The notes under the pieces were generated by a model that had not been told where the DNA came from, ran no database searches, and saw only the letters and a program-made list of their open reading frames with translations. The position numbers and the translations under genes are program-made. DNA of 24,484 nt from JAUVHV01 sp964523875 (GTDB taxonomy: Bacteria > Omnitrophota > Gorgyraeia > JABMRG01): positions 1 to 24,484 of the forward strand of contig CAZGAS010000016.1 in assembly GCA_964523875.1 (NCBI GenBank), read 5' to 3'. Positions 1-8,186 of the stretch are shown here, in pieces. Position 1 is the first letter of the stretch. Each line of letters opens with the position of its first letter.

Positions 1-26
1 ATGGGGGGTGTTGAACAGCCATTTTA

Positions 27-1256
27 TTAAAAATAATCAGTATATAATCGGCGGGTATAGTCTACAAGCGCTGTTACCCAATTCTTAGGGCCCATCTTAA
101 AGATAGATTTCTTGGATTGTTTGACAATACTGCCCATTCTGAGCAGGCCAACAGCAGTAGCGTAAATATGGCTTGGAAGCGGCTTTGGCGCTGCCCCCAG
201 GCTCATTATATGGCCCATTTTGACAGGGAGGTTGAGAAGGCTCTCCGCAAGTTCTAAAACCCCATCCATTATAACAGGCTGTCCACAGATTACAGCGCCG
301 CATGAGGCCTTGTCAATATACCCTGAAGCATTAAGCTCTTTCTTAATTACATTAAAAAGGTTCGTATATTCCAAGGCCAGTATACTCTTTAACCGGGCAC
401 GCGATATAGTTATATCCCGTGATACTACGTTTACATGTATCTCCTCATCGTTTTTAGTGTCTTCTATGGTACTATTTTCTATCTTTAGCCTTTCTGCTAC
501 ACCTTCGGGTATAGAGAGCCTCTCAGCAATCTTCTTGGTTATATTATCACCACCTAAGGGTAAAACTTTCAGAAAAACCGGCCTTGATTCAAGGAATAAG
601 AGTATCTCTGTTATATCAGCGCCTATATCAATAAAAACAATGCCCAGGTTCTTTTCATGTTGAGAAACAGAGGAAGCTGATGTCGCTAAAGGAGATATGA
701 TATAACCTTCTATGCCTATACCGGCATGGCTGATAGCTTTTTTCATATTATCAATAATCGATATCTTCGCGGTAATAAGAAACAACTCTGTCTCAAGCTT
801 TATACCAAACATGCCTATAGGGTTTATAATCCCTTTCTCGCCATCAACCACAAAACCTCTTCTCGCGGAATAAACAATATCCCGTTCGTAGGGCATGTGT
901 ATAGCTCTCGCGCTTGATATAACTCTATCCAGGTCATGCCTTGTAATCTCATTGTCCCTGTCAGATATCACCACCTCACCATGTGAGGGTATACCTTTTA
1001 AATGGATACCTGAGATATTGAAAAAAGCAGATTGAACTTTTTTCCCGCTCGTTTCTTCTGCTTTAAAGACCGCGTCTGATATAGCCTCTGAAAGAGCTTT
1101 TATATCTGCTACTACACCTTTTTTCAGGCAATCATGATGGCATATACCATAACCTAGTATATCTAGTATACCTTTTGATTTTGGAATAGCCGCTATCAGG
1201 ACACATACCTTGGATGCGCCGATATCGATCGCTGTTATAAAATTCTCTTTTTTCAT
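27..1256 (-). CDS. ftsA: Cell division protein FtsA
   Basis: Actin-like ATPase that anchors FtsZ filaments to the inner membrane and recruits late divisome proteins. The first phosphate loop (DIGASKV) is at residues 11-17, and a second nucleotide-binding strand (VFIDIGADITEILLF) at about 207-221. The C-terminus has an amphipathic stretch (WVTALVDYTRRLYTDYF) that could serve as the membrane-targeting helix. I chose the ATG at 1256 (409 aa). The frame is open to a TTG at 1283, but that start lies inside a palindromic repeat and adds residues unlike FtsA. The Shine-Dalgarno is weak. The gene follows ftsQ and is the last complete dcw gene here; an ATG at 22, four bases after the FtsA stop, is where ftsZ could begin. 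Identity is secure from motifs, length and position. Confidence 0.95.
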   Translation of the reverse strand: MKKENFITAIDIGASKVCVLIAAIPKSKGILDILGYGICHHDCLKKGVVADIKALSEAISDAVFKAEETSGKKVQSAFFNISGIHLKGIPSHGEVVISDRDNEITRHDLDRVISSARAIHMPYERDIVYSARRGFVVDGEKGIINPIGMFGIKLETELFLITAKISIIDNMKKAISHAGIGIEGYIISPLATSASSVSQHEKNLGIVFIDIGADITEILLFLESRPVFLKVLPLGGDNITKKIAERLSIPEGVAERLKIENSTIEDTKNDEEIHVNVVSRDITISRARLKSILALEYTNLFNVIKKELNASGYIDKASCGAVICGQPVIMDGVLELAESLLNLPVKMGHIMSLGAAPKPLPSHIYATAVGLLRMGSIVKQSKKSIFKMGPKNWVTALVDYTRRLYTDYF

Positions 1257-1269
1257 ATCTAAGTCTTCT

Positions 1270-1344
1270 GACCCTGTTTCCAATCTAAAGAGGACGGTGG
1301 GTATAATAAAAACCCACTGTCCCCTTTAGATTGGAAACAGGGTC
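1270..1344. repeat. 75-bp palindromic element between ftsQ and ftsA
   Basis: A long inverted repeat whose outer arms pair over 21 bp (GACCCTGTTTCCAATCTAAAG and its complement). Inner arms pair AGGACGGTGGGT against ACCCACTGTCCC with two imperfections, around a loop of about 9 nt. It fills most of the ftsQ-ftsA gap, ending 13 bp before the ftsA ATG. No T-run follows it on the minus strand, so it does not look like an intrinsic terminator. It shares its GACCCTGT ends and its inner CAGTGGGT core with the element at 17812-17884, so the two belong to one repeat family. Confidence 0.9.
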
Positions 1345-1360
1345 GAGCTATAATACTTCT

Positions 1361-2176
1361 TTACCCGGGTATCACAACAACATCCTCAAACCGAAGGTCT
1401 ATTACCCTGGCCTTCTTATTCTTTGATCCTAACTCATCTATAATCTCTTTAAGAAGCGGTTCCTTCTCTTTAAAGCTGAATTCGCCAAGCTCAACCCTTG
1501 TTCTGTCTTTTAAGTAGAGAACGGGATTGTTCTTATCATATATATTTATTTTAACAATATCCTGATATTGCCTTGAAAAATCAGTATCCTCAATCTCTTT
1601 AATTATCGCGATAGCTCTCTTAAGCCCATCTTTATACGATTGAGTAGTAGGAGCAAGTTTTTTCGCGGATATCCTGAGACCTGTTACAATAACCAGGTCA
1701 GGTTCCTGAGTTCTTTGTGGATTGGGCAGTACAGTCGAATCGTCAGATACCAGATAATAATAACCTGAATCAACCTGGCATATGGGCTTGCGTACCTTAT
1801 AGGCCACTAATAAGGTATCGGGAAGAAGCCTCTGGACAACTATCTCCTTAAGTTCCGGAGATGCCTTCTCTATCGCGGTTTCACACATCTTAATATCCGC
1901 CCTAAAAATATTATTACCTTTTTTTGACTCCAGCTTATCCCGTATAGCTAACGAGGCGGCTGGAGACTTATTAGTTAGAATCTCTATTTTTTTAATCTTA
2001 AAGTAGCTTGAATTGAACAAGAGTGAGACTGTTATCTTCCCGGCAAAGAATATTGCCGCTATGATTAAAACATATGGAAACGCTTTGTATGCCATAGCGA
2101 CTGTAAAGGTTAACAGCCTATTAGCCTGAGAATTTTTTTTTCTTTTCACTACCTTTTTTTTCTTCTGTTTCGCCAT
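1361..2176 (-). CDS. ftsQ: Cell division protein FtsQ
   Basis: Bitopic inner-membrane divisome protein that links FtsL and related partners to the septum. The 271-aa protein has a very basic cytoplasmic tail (residues 2-15, mostly Lys), one transmembrane segment at about 33-53, a POTRA-like segment beginning near SSYFKIKKIEILTNK (about 57-71), and a beta-rich C-terminal domain. FtsQ sequences diverge strongly, so the call rests on topology, length, the POTRA start and its place between ddl and ftsA. The ATG is 6 bp after the ddl stop, and the AAGGAGTAAGGAG stretch that spans the ddl stop supplies overlapping Shine-Dalgarno sites. Confidence 0.88.
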   Translation of the reverse strand: MAKQKKKKVVKRKKNSQANRLLTFTVAMAYKAFPYVLIIAAIFFAGKITVSLLFNSSYFKIKKIEILTNKSPAASLAIRDKLESKKGNNIFRADIKMCETAIEKASPELKEIVVQRLLPDTLLVAYKVRKPICQVDSGYYYLVSDDSTVLPNPQRTQEPDLVIVTGLRISAKKLAPTTQSYKDGLKRAIAIIKEIEDTDFSRQYQDIVKINIYDKNNPVLYLKDRTRVELGEFSFKEKEPLLKEIIDELGSKNKKARVIDLRFEDVVVIPG

Positions 2177-2182
2177 ATCTCC

Positions 2183-3226
2183 TTACTCCTTAGATGGGCC
2201 TCTGGTGTACTCTCCTGCCTCTGGCCATGAGGGGCCAAAAGAGCGTGGCAGAGGCAAAGCTTCTGTCCTATTATTGTCTTTATCCAGTGTAAACTCCAAC
2301 ATATTAACACACATCTGGCCAAAATCTATTCCAGCGGCCTTCGCGGCCTTTGGAAGAAGGCTGGATGAGGTCAACCCTGGAATAGTATTAACCTCAAGTA
2401 CCGTAAAAGAATCATCCTCTCTACTAATAAGCATGTCCACTCTTGAGAATGAATAACACCCTAATACACTGTGCGCTAAAAGCCCAAGCTGCTGCGCCAG
2501 CGCAGTTGTTTTTTCCTGTAAGGGGGCGGGTACAATATATTCACTTACACCTTTTGTATATTTAGCCGTAAAATTATAAAACTTCTCCTTTGGTTTTATC
2601 TTTATGACCGGAAGCGGTTTCTCGTTTAATATACCTACGGTTATATCATCGCCCTCTATATATTCCTCTAATATGACTGCATCATCATACCTGAATGCCT
2701 CATCCAAGGCCGGGATTATCATATTGCGCTCTTGTACTATACTCATACCGATGCTTGAACCTTCCTTAGCAGGCTTGACCACGAATGGTAACGCGAAGGG
2801 TGGCAGGTTGCTTCCCTTAGAAAAAAGCGTCCTCTGATCTCTTTTAAGAAGAATATAATCAGGGGTAGGTATGCTATGCTCTTTAAATATCTCTTTTGAA
2901 GCCGTCTTGTCCAGGGCGAGACGGCTTGCCTCAGGGCCTGACCCGATATAGGGGATATTCATATCATCAAGCGCTCTCTGCACCCTGCCATCCTCACCAA
3001 ATTTGCCATGCAACGCGATAAAGGCTATATCTATTCCAGCCGATAGAGTCTCTTCTTTAAAGGAGCCTGCATCCTTTACATCTATCTTTACAGCGTCATA
3101 GCCCAAAGAAAGGAGCGAGTCATATACAGTATTACCGCTCTTGATGGAAATCTCCCGCTCACTTGACGGGCCGCCAAGCAGTATGCCTATTTTGCCTACC
3201 CTCTCTATGTTCGATACTCTTTTCAT
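2183..3226 (-). CDS. ddl: D-alanine--D-alanine ligase
   Basis: ATP-grasp enzyme that joins two D-alanines to make the dipeptide MurF adds to the peptidoglycan precursor. Visible signatures are GILLGGPSSEREIS (14-27), ALHGKFGEDG (71-80), the ATP-grasp strand FVVKPAKEGSSIGMS (148-162), EEYIEGDDITVG (187-198), RVDML (262-266) and the metal/substrate region LEVNTIPGLTSSSLLPKAA (277-295). The 347 aa exceed the usual 300-320 or so. The excess is a proline-rich tail after about residue 320, encoded by a palindromic repeat (2216-2256), so it is probably dispensable. Start ATG at 3226 with a weak ribosome site. Upstream, between murB and ddl, lies a 70-bp tandem repeat array. Confidence 0.95.
   Translation of the reverse strand: MKRVSNIERVGKIGILLGGPSSEREISIKSGNTVYDSLLSLGYDAVKIDVKDAGSFKEETLSAGIDIAFIALHGKFGEDGRVQRALDDMNIPYIGSGPEASRLALDKTASKEIFKEHSIPTPDYILLKRDQRTLFSKGSNLPPFALPFVVKPAKEGSSIGMSIVQERNMIIPALDEAFRYDDAVILEEYIEGDDITVGILNEKPLPVIKIKPKEKFYNFTAKYTKGVSEYIVPAPLQEKTTALAQQLGLLAHSVLGCYSFSRVDMLISREDDSFTVLEVNTIPGLTSSSLLPKAAKAAGIDFGQMCVNMLEFTLDKDNNRTEALPLPRSFGPSWPEAGEYTRGPSKE
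2216..2256. repeat. Palindromic repeat inside the 3' end of ddl
   Basis: Inverted repeat with outer arms TGCCTCTG (2216-2223) and CAGAGGCA (2249-2256) and an inner GGCC/GGCC pairing. It lies in frame and encodes much of the proline-rich tail of Ddl, beyond the normal end of the ATP-grasp fold. The structure is like REP elements that land at gene ends. Confidence 0.65.
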
Positions 3227-3252
3227 ATTATTGCCTTGTTTTTTTAAAACTT

Positions 3253-3637
3253 GAAACCGCTAGTAAACTATTCACACAAGAAGGTTCCTTAAATATACCT
3301 AATACGGTTCTATCATATTTGAGAAACCGCTAGTAAACTATTCACACAAGAAGGTTCCTTAAATATACCTAATACGGNNNNNNNNNNNNNNNNNNNNNNN
3401 NNNNNNNNNNNNNNNNNNNNNNNNNNNNNNNNNNNNNNNNNNNNNNNNNNNNNNNNNNNNNNNNNNNNNNNNNNNNNGAAACCGCTAGTAAACTATTCAC
3501 ACAAGAAGGTTCCTTAAATATACCTAATACGGTTCTATCATATTTGAGAAACCGCTAGTAAACTATTCACACAAGAAGGTTCCTTAAATACTGCTAAAAC
3601 AACTCTAAAGCATTTAAGAAACAGTTTCGAACGCTTG
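3253..3637. repeat. 70-bp tandem repeat array, interrupted by an assembly gap
   Basis: Unit copies start at 3253, 3323, 3478 and 3548. Copies 1 and 3 are complete and identical; copy 2 runs into the gap. The fourth keeps its first half and then diverges at the same unit length, and a degenerate fifth begins at 3618. The unit starts GAAACCGCTAGTAAACTATT. The distance from 3323 to 3478 is not a multiple of 70, so the 100 N are a placeholder and the true copy number is unknown. The unit has stops in every frame I checked and 70 is not a multiple of 3, so it is not coding. There are no variable spacers, so it is not CRISPR. It lies between murB and ddl and is probably transcribed with the operon. 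Confidence 0.95.
3378..3477. other. Assembly gap (100 N)
   Basis: Exactly 100 undetermined bases inside the 70-bp tandem array. A round 100 is a common placeholder for a gap of unknown length, and the repeat phase on the two sides does not match. Confidence 0.97.
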
Positions 3638-4564
3638 CTAACTTACTACCTCAACCTCCTGCTTAAGAACTATACCTTCTTTTGCCTCAACTTCCTTCTT
3701 TATAAGCTGGATCAGCTCTAATACATCCTTTGCGGTAGCGTTGCTTTTATTAATGATAAAGTTCGCGTGCCTGCGTGAAACCATAGCACCTCCGATCCTT
3801 ATCCCTTTTAAACCGCATCTGTCTATTAACTCGCCCGCGCTTATGCTGTTAGTCTCCGGATTTTTAAATATACAACCCGCGCTTGGAGCGGTATAATCCT
3901 GGGTCAAAAGCCTTTCTTTAATATACCTGTTTATTCTATTACGCACAATTAATCTTTTACATCTCTTAAGGCCAAAGGTAGCTGATACAATTATTAGGTT
4001 TTTCATATGGCTGAAACGATACTCAAGGCCTGCCTGCCGCGGGCTTAGGCTAATAAGCCTGCCTGATCTGTCAACGCACCTGATCTGTTCTATTATATCC
4101 GATATCTCCCTCTGATGCACGCCCGCGTTTTGGATAATAGCGCCGCCTATAGTTCCCGGTATGCCTACCAAAAATTCAGCGCCGCCTAATCCATGTTCTT
4201 CAGCAATATTGCAAAATTCGTTCAGGCCCAGTCCCGCTCCGCAGGTTATGCTATTTTCACAGACAGCCTTACTCTTAAAAAATGGCGCGGAAAGTTTCAC
4301 AAATATTTTTCGTGTGCCTTTATCAGGTACGATTATATTGCTGCCGTTTCCTAATGGCAGTAAGGCTACTTTATCTCTTTTACATAAAAGTATAAATTCC
4401 CTAAGGCCTCTTATCTGCCTCGGGATATAAATACCCCTGGCAGGGCCGCCTACACGCATAGTAAGATACGGCTTCATTTGAGTAGCGGGCATAAACCTGC
4501 CGCCCAGATTATACATCCGCTCTTTTAGTTGAGATCGTTTACGCGTTTGTTCAGGCAAACTCAT
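3638..4564 (-). CDS. murB: UDP-N-acetylenolpyruvoylglucosamine reductase MurB
   Basis: Flavoprotein that reduces UDP-GlcNAc-enolpyruvate to UDP-MurNAc with NADPH. The 308-aa sequence shows the FAD-binding region (LGNGSNIIV at 71-79, GIPGTIGGAIIQNAG at 134-148), a YR pair in EYRFSHMKN (182-183) and the C-terminal SAGCIFKNP motif (228-236). In the E. coli and S. aureus enzymes this last motif carries the catalytic proton-donor Ser; here the position is Cys231, a variant I recall from other bacterial MurBs. RIGGAMVSRRHANFI follows as expected. Start ATG at 4564 overlaps the end of murC by 14 bp. The 70-bp repeat array begins right after its stop. Confidence 0.95.
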   Translation of the reverse strand: MSLPEQTRKRSQLKERMYNLGGRFMPATQMKPYLTMRVGGPARGIYIPRQIRGLREFILLCKRDKVALLPLGNGSNIIVPDKGTRKIFVKLSAPFFKSKAVCENSITCGAGLGLNEFCNIAEEHGLGGAEFLVGIPGTIGGAIIQNAGVHQREISDIIEQIRCVDRSGRLISLSPRQAGLEYRFSHMKNLIIVSATFGLKRCKRLIVRNRINRYIKERLLTQDYTAPSAGCIFKNPETNSISAGELIDRCGLKGIRIGGAMVSRRHANFIINKSNATAKDVLELIQLIKKEVEAKEGIVLKQEVEVVS

Positions 4565-5939
4565 TCCTTTTCTTATGTTTTAGGCGTGTAATAAATTCTC
4601 CGGAAAGCCGTCCAATATCACCTGCTCCTAAAAATAGCAGTAGATCCCCCGGCCTGACAAAACTAATCAGATAATCCAGAAGCCTCTCTTTTACTATGTA
4701 ATTCGCGTTTATTTTTTTTATCTTTAATATCTCATCATATATATTCATAGAAGTAACCCCGAACATAGGCTTCTCATTGGCAGCGTATATATCTGTCAAT
4801 ATCAGGTAATCTGTATCGAAAAATGACTGCGCGAATTCCTTCTTTAGCAATTTAGTTCTTGTAAAACGGTGCGGCTGGAATATTGATATGAGCCGCTTGT
4901 AATTCATATTACGCGCCACCTTTAGGGTTGCCTTTATCTCTGTGGGATGATGGGCATAATCATCTATTATTGTTATGTTATTTATATGCGCTTTGATCTG
5001 AAAACGACGCTCTGCACCTTTATACTGATATAGAGCGGATCTTATCGCGTCCGGCGCGAGCCCTATTTCCAGGCCCGTCAATATTGAGGCCATGCTGTTT
5101 AAGATATTATGTTCGCCGGGTACGCGCAGCCTGAAGGTGCCTATGTCGTTACCTTCATACGTACAGCTAAACTCAGATTCCATGCCTTCCAACTTGATTT
5201 TGTCATAGTAAAGATTATTCTTTTTTGATTTTCCATACCTCAGTACCCTTGCCTTCAAATGCTTTGTAATCTTCTTTATATGCGGGTCCTCCCCCCAACA
5301 GATAACAGCTCCACCATGCTTAGTATTATTCATAAATTTCAAATACGCGTTTCTTATCTGCTCTATGTCATCATAATAATCAAGATGCTCGAGATCTATA
5401 TTAGTGATAATACTGTAATCAGGATTCAGGTAAAGGAAGGAACCATCAGATTCATCCGCCTCTACGACAAAGTGCTCACCATCACCGATAAAGGCATTGC
5501 CATCAAGATACGGTACCAACGCGCCTACAATGCCGCTTGGCGTGAGATTGACCTCTTTGAGCATTGTCGATATCATAGAAGATGTGGTTGTTTTGCCGTG
5601 CGCTCCTGTTACCGCGATGCATTTTTTACCCTCCGCGAGATAGGTTAAAAATTCCCCCCTCTTGAATACTGGTATACTTTTCTTCTTTGCCTCTGACAAC
5701 TCCGGATTATGGCTTAAGACCGCTGAGGAATAGACTACTATATCAATATCCTTAATATTCTCCCATCTATGGCCTATCTCTATATTCGCGCCCTCGCTTT
5801 TTAATTTATCAATAATATTACTCGATTTTATATCAGAGCCGCTTATCGTATGGCCCTTCTTAAGGCAGAGCCATGCTATCCCGCTCATACCTATACCGCC
5901 TATACCTATAAAATGTATTTTTTTAGGACTGCTTAGCAT
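4551..5939 (-). CDS. murC: UDP-N-acetylmuramate--L-alanine ligase MurC
   Basis: ATP-dependent ligase that adds L-Ala to UDP-MurNAc, the first amino acid of the stem peptide. At 462 aa it has normal length. The N-terminal Rossmann motif is IGIGGIGMSG (11-20), the Mur-ligase P-loop is TGAHGKTTT (111-119), and the central E-x-D-ESDGS segment is at about 160-167. The conserved DDYAHHPTEI sits in the C-terminal part, and the C-terminal domain includes IFQPHRFTRT. The ATG at 5939 overlaps the murG stop by 17 bp and has a GGAG about 7 bp upstream, suggesting translational coupling. Confidence 0.97.
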   Translation of the reverse strand: MLSSPKKIHFIGIGGIGMSGIAWLCLKKGHTISGSDIKSSNIIDKLKSEGANIEIGHRWENIKDIDIVVYSSAVLSHNPELSEAKKKSIPVFKRGEFLTYLAEGKKCIAVTGAHGKTTTSSMISTMLKEVNLTPSGIVGALVPYLDGNAFIGDGEHFVVEADESDGSFLYLNPDYSIITNIDLEHLDYYDDIEQIRNAYLKFMNNTKHGGAVICWGEDPHIKKITKHLKARVLRYGKSKKNNLYYDKIKLEGMESEFSCTYEGNDIGTFRLRVPGEHNILNSMASILTGLEIGLAPDAIRSALYQYKGAERRFQIKAHINNITIIDDYAHHPTEIKATLKVARNMNYKRLISIFQPHRFTRTKLLKKEFAQSFFDTDYLILTDIYAANEKPMFGVTSMNIYDEILKIKKINANYIVKERLLDYLISFVRPGDLLLFLGAGDIGRLSGEFITRLKHKKRNEFA

Positions 5940-7032
5940 TGAAAAGCTCCGTTACCGCGGCTGCCAGGTTTTTGGCAGCATCGGGCCTTGAGAATATCCG
6001 GGTATTTTTAATCATCCTTCGCATCCCTTCTTCATCATTGATAATGGAAAATATACTATCTTGGAGTTTTTTTGGTGACAATCCGCTTTCTTTTAATATT
6101 ACCGCCGCTCCTTCTCTGGCAATAAGAGTGGCGTTATCTTTCTGATGGCTACCTGCCCATGGATATGGTATAAATAAAGTAGGTATGCCAAAAAACGCTA
6201 TCTCTGAGATTGTAGCCGCGCCCGCACGAGATATGACCATATCAGAGGCCTTATAAAGAAGTGTCATATTGTCACAAAAGCCTCTTACCCAATATATTAT
6301 GTTGTTCATTCTATAAGCGTGTTCTACCATCGCATGGTCTTTATGCCCGGATATATGGAGTATCTGGATAGAATCTTTTTGTTTAGAGTCAAGAATTTTT
6401 ACCATATCTACCATTGCCTTATTAATAGCAAAAGCGCCTGAGCTGCCCCCGAGGACAAGAAGCGTCTTTCTTTTTCGGGAAAATCTAAAGGCCTTAAGGG
6501 CCTGATCATTAGTTACCGTCTTGAAACCATCCCGCAGTTGGTGTCTTATAGGTATCCCGGTTAAAACACATTTAGCGTTCTTCTTTATTAATGGGTTATT
6601 AAAACTTAAGGCAACCCTGTCAACTATATTAAACAATATCCTGTTTGCGCGCCCCAGAAAGGCATTCTGCTCATGTATCAACGTCTTTATACCCACTGAC
6701 GCTGCTGCCTGTATAACCGGGCCTGATATATACGCGCCAAATCCAACCGCTATATCAGGGTTTATTTTTGCGATAATTGGCGACGCGTTTAAACGCGATG
6801 TAATAAGCTTTATAATAAACTGGGGCCATTTGCGCGAAAGACCATAGGGCATCTTTGGAACATCAAGAACCAAAACATCAAAACCCGCCTTTCTTATCAA
6901 CTCTTTGTTCGTTACGCTATTATCAATAACAAATATGGAGTCCGGGTGCCCTGCTCTTTTAAGCTCCTGGGCAAGTCCTATAGCAGGAAATATATGGCCT
7001 CCTGTGCCACCACACGTTATAAGTATTCTCAT
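5923..7032 (-). CDS. murG: Lipid II synthase MurG (GlcNAc transferase)
   Basis: Peripheral inner-membrane GT28 glycosyltransferase that transfers GlcNAc from UDP-GlcNAc to lipid I, giving lipid II. The 369-aa protein carries the N-terminal loop GGTGGHIFPAIGLA (8-21), the acceptor-side HEQNAFLGRANRIL segment, the second glycine loop LVLGGSSGAFAINK, and the nucleotide-sugar motif VISRAGAATISEI followed by PTLFIPYPWAGSHQKDNA. Start ATG at 7032. No Shine-Dalgarno is visible because the whole 68-bp gap to ftsW is a degenerate heptanucleotide array, so translation may depend on coupling to ftsW. Confidence 0.97.
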   Translation of the reverse strand: MRILITCGGTGGHIFPAIGLAQELKRAGHPDSIFVIDNSVTNKELIRKAGFDVLVLDVPKMPYGLSRKWPQFIIKLITSRLNASPIIAKINPDIAVGFGAYISGPVIQAAASVGIKTLIHEQNAFLGRANRILFNIVDRVALSFNNPLIKKNAKCVLTGIPIRHQLRDGFKTVTNDQALKAFRFSRKRKTLLVLGGSSGAFAINKAMVDMVKILDSKQKDSIQILHISGHKDHAMVEHAYRMNNIIYWVRGFCDNMTLLYKASDMVISRAGAATISEIAFFGIPTLFIPYPWAGSHQKDNATLIAREGAAVILKESGLSPKKLQDSIFSIINDEEGMRRMIKNTRIFSRPDAAKNLAAAVTELFNAKQS

Positions 7033-7100
7033 GTCTTCGGTCTTCGGTCTTCAGTCTTCAGTCTTCGGCAATAACCGTAAACCAGAAACCGCAAACCGAA
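7033..7100 (-). repeat. Heptanucleotide repeat array filling the ftsW-murG gap
   Basis: On the minus strand the gap is nine heptamers plus five bases, from the ftsW stop to the murG ATG. Four copies of NNNGGTT are followed by one transition unit, then AAGACTG twice and AAGACCG twice, and AAGAC. The period of 7 is kept throughout although the heptamer changes. Confidence 0.85.
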
Positions 7101-8186
7101 TTACCTCCTATGCTTTGCTATATTCAGCAAAAGCCCCACACTTGCTAAACTATATACAAGCGAAGTGCCTCCGGAACTTATAAATGGTAAGGGCATTCCC
7201 TTTGTAGGTATTGAGCCTGTTACCGCCGCGATATTTATAATAACCTGCAGGGCCAGCATTGTAACTAAACCAAAAGCGAGAAATTGGCCAAAGAGATCCC
7301 GCGCAGAATACGCTATCCTGAAACCTAGCCATATAAATATCGCGAAAAGTAATACAGTACCTAGCGTACCAACAAGCCCGAGCTCCTCACCTATTATAGA
7401 AAAGATGAAATCTGTGTGCGCCTCAGGCAAATAGAAAAGTTTCTGTTTCGAATGCGCAAGCCCTACACCAAAAAGGCCGCCGGTTCCCATGGCTATCATG
7501 GACTGGATTATCTGAAAACCGGACCCCCGGGGATCGTTCCAGGGATTCCAAAAAGCCATTATCCTCTTAATCCGATAAGGCTTCATAGCTATAAGCCCTA
7601 TAATAGCGATTAAGCCGGGTATCGTCATGAACAAGAGCTGCTTTATGTCGACTCCCGCGATAAAAGCCATGATAATTATCAAACAGGCTAAAGCTATAGC
7701 GGTTCCAAGATCAGGTTCCAATAATATAAGAACCATGCAAGCACCCAGTGCCATCATAAGGGGCAATAGGCCATACAAAAAGTCCTTAATCTCTGATTGC
7801 TTACGAGCAAGGACATCAGCCGCGTAGAAAACAAGCGCCATCTTCGCTATCTCCGAAGGCTGAAAACTAATCGGACCTAAACTTATCCATCGTCTCGCGC
7901 CACCCGCTGCCCGGCCTATCCCCGGTATAAAGACAGCTATAAGCAGGAGTATGGAAAAAAGCAAAAACGGCTTTGTGAAATTCTTGAGTTTGCCATAATC
8001 AAAACTCATCAATGCGACCGCGGCTATTAGCCCTACAAGCATAAAAAGTAGGTGCCTTTTTAAAAAGTAGGCACTACTGCCATATAGCTCATAAGCAAAA
8101 ACAGAGCTTGAAGAGTATATCATCACAGTACCTATAGCGAGCAAAATCGCTGTAACCAAAAAAAGGTTTATACGTATCTGTCTCAT
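7101..8186 (-). CDS. ftsW: SEDS peptidoglycan polymerase FtsW
   Basis: Polytopic SEDS-family glycosyltransferase that polymerises lipid II at the septum with its partner FtsI. At 361 aa it shows about ten hydrophobic segments. The family signature is intact: WISLGPISFQPSEIAKM, the LEPDLGTA segment, PRGSGFQIIQSMIAMGTGG, LPEAHTDFIFSIIGEELG and the C-terminal PLPFISSGGTSL. It is named FtsW rather than RodA from its position between murD and murG. The ATG at 8186 overlaps the murD stop as ATGA, so the two are translationally coupled. The repeat-derived end of murD lies directly before this start. Confidence 0.96.
   Translation of the reverse strand: MRQIRINLFLVTAILLAIGTVMIYSSSSVFAYELYGSSAYFLKRHLLFMLVGLIAAVALMSFDYGKLKNFTKPFLLFSILLLIAVFIPGIGRAAGGARRWISLGPISFQPSEIAKMALVFYAADVLARKQSEIKDFLYGLLPLMMALGACMVLILLEPDLGTAIALACLIIIMAFIAGVDIKQLLFMTIPGLIAIIGLIAMKPYRIKRIMAFWNPWNDPRGSGFQIIQSMIAMGTGGLFGVGLAHSKQKLFYLPEAHTDFIFSIIGEELGLVGTLGTVLLFAIFIWLGFRIAYSARDLFGQFLAFGLVTMLALQVIINIAAVTGSIPTKGMPLPFISSGGTSLVYSLASVGLLLNIAKHRR

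Noticed and set aside
1..22. ATG at 22 on the minus strand, 4 bp after the ftsA stop, as the start of ftsZ
   Set aside because: Position fits ftsZ, but only seven codons are visible, there is no clear ribosome site and the residues are not distinctive.
1257..1283. Longer FtsA starting at TTG 1283
   Set aside because: The extra nine residues come from the palindromic element and do not resemble FtsA; the ATG at 1256 gives a normal N-terminus.
3253..3637. CRISPR array
   Set aside because: The 70-bp units are identical over their full length, with no separate repeats and unique spacers, and no cas genes are nearby.
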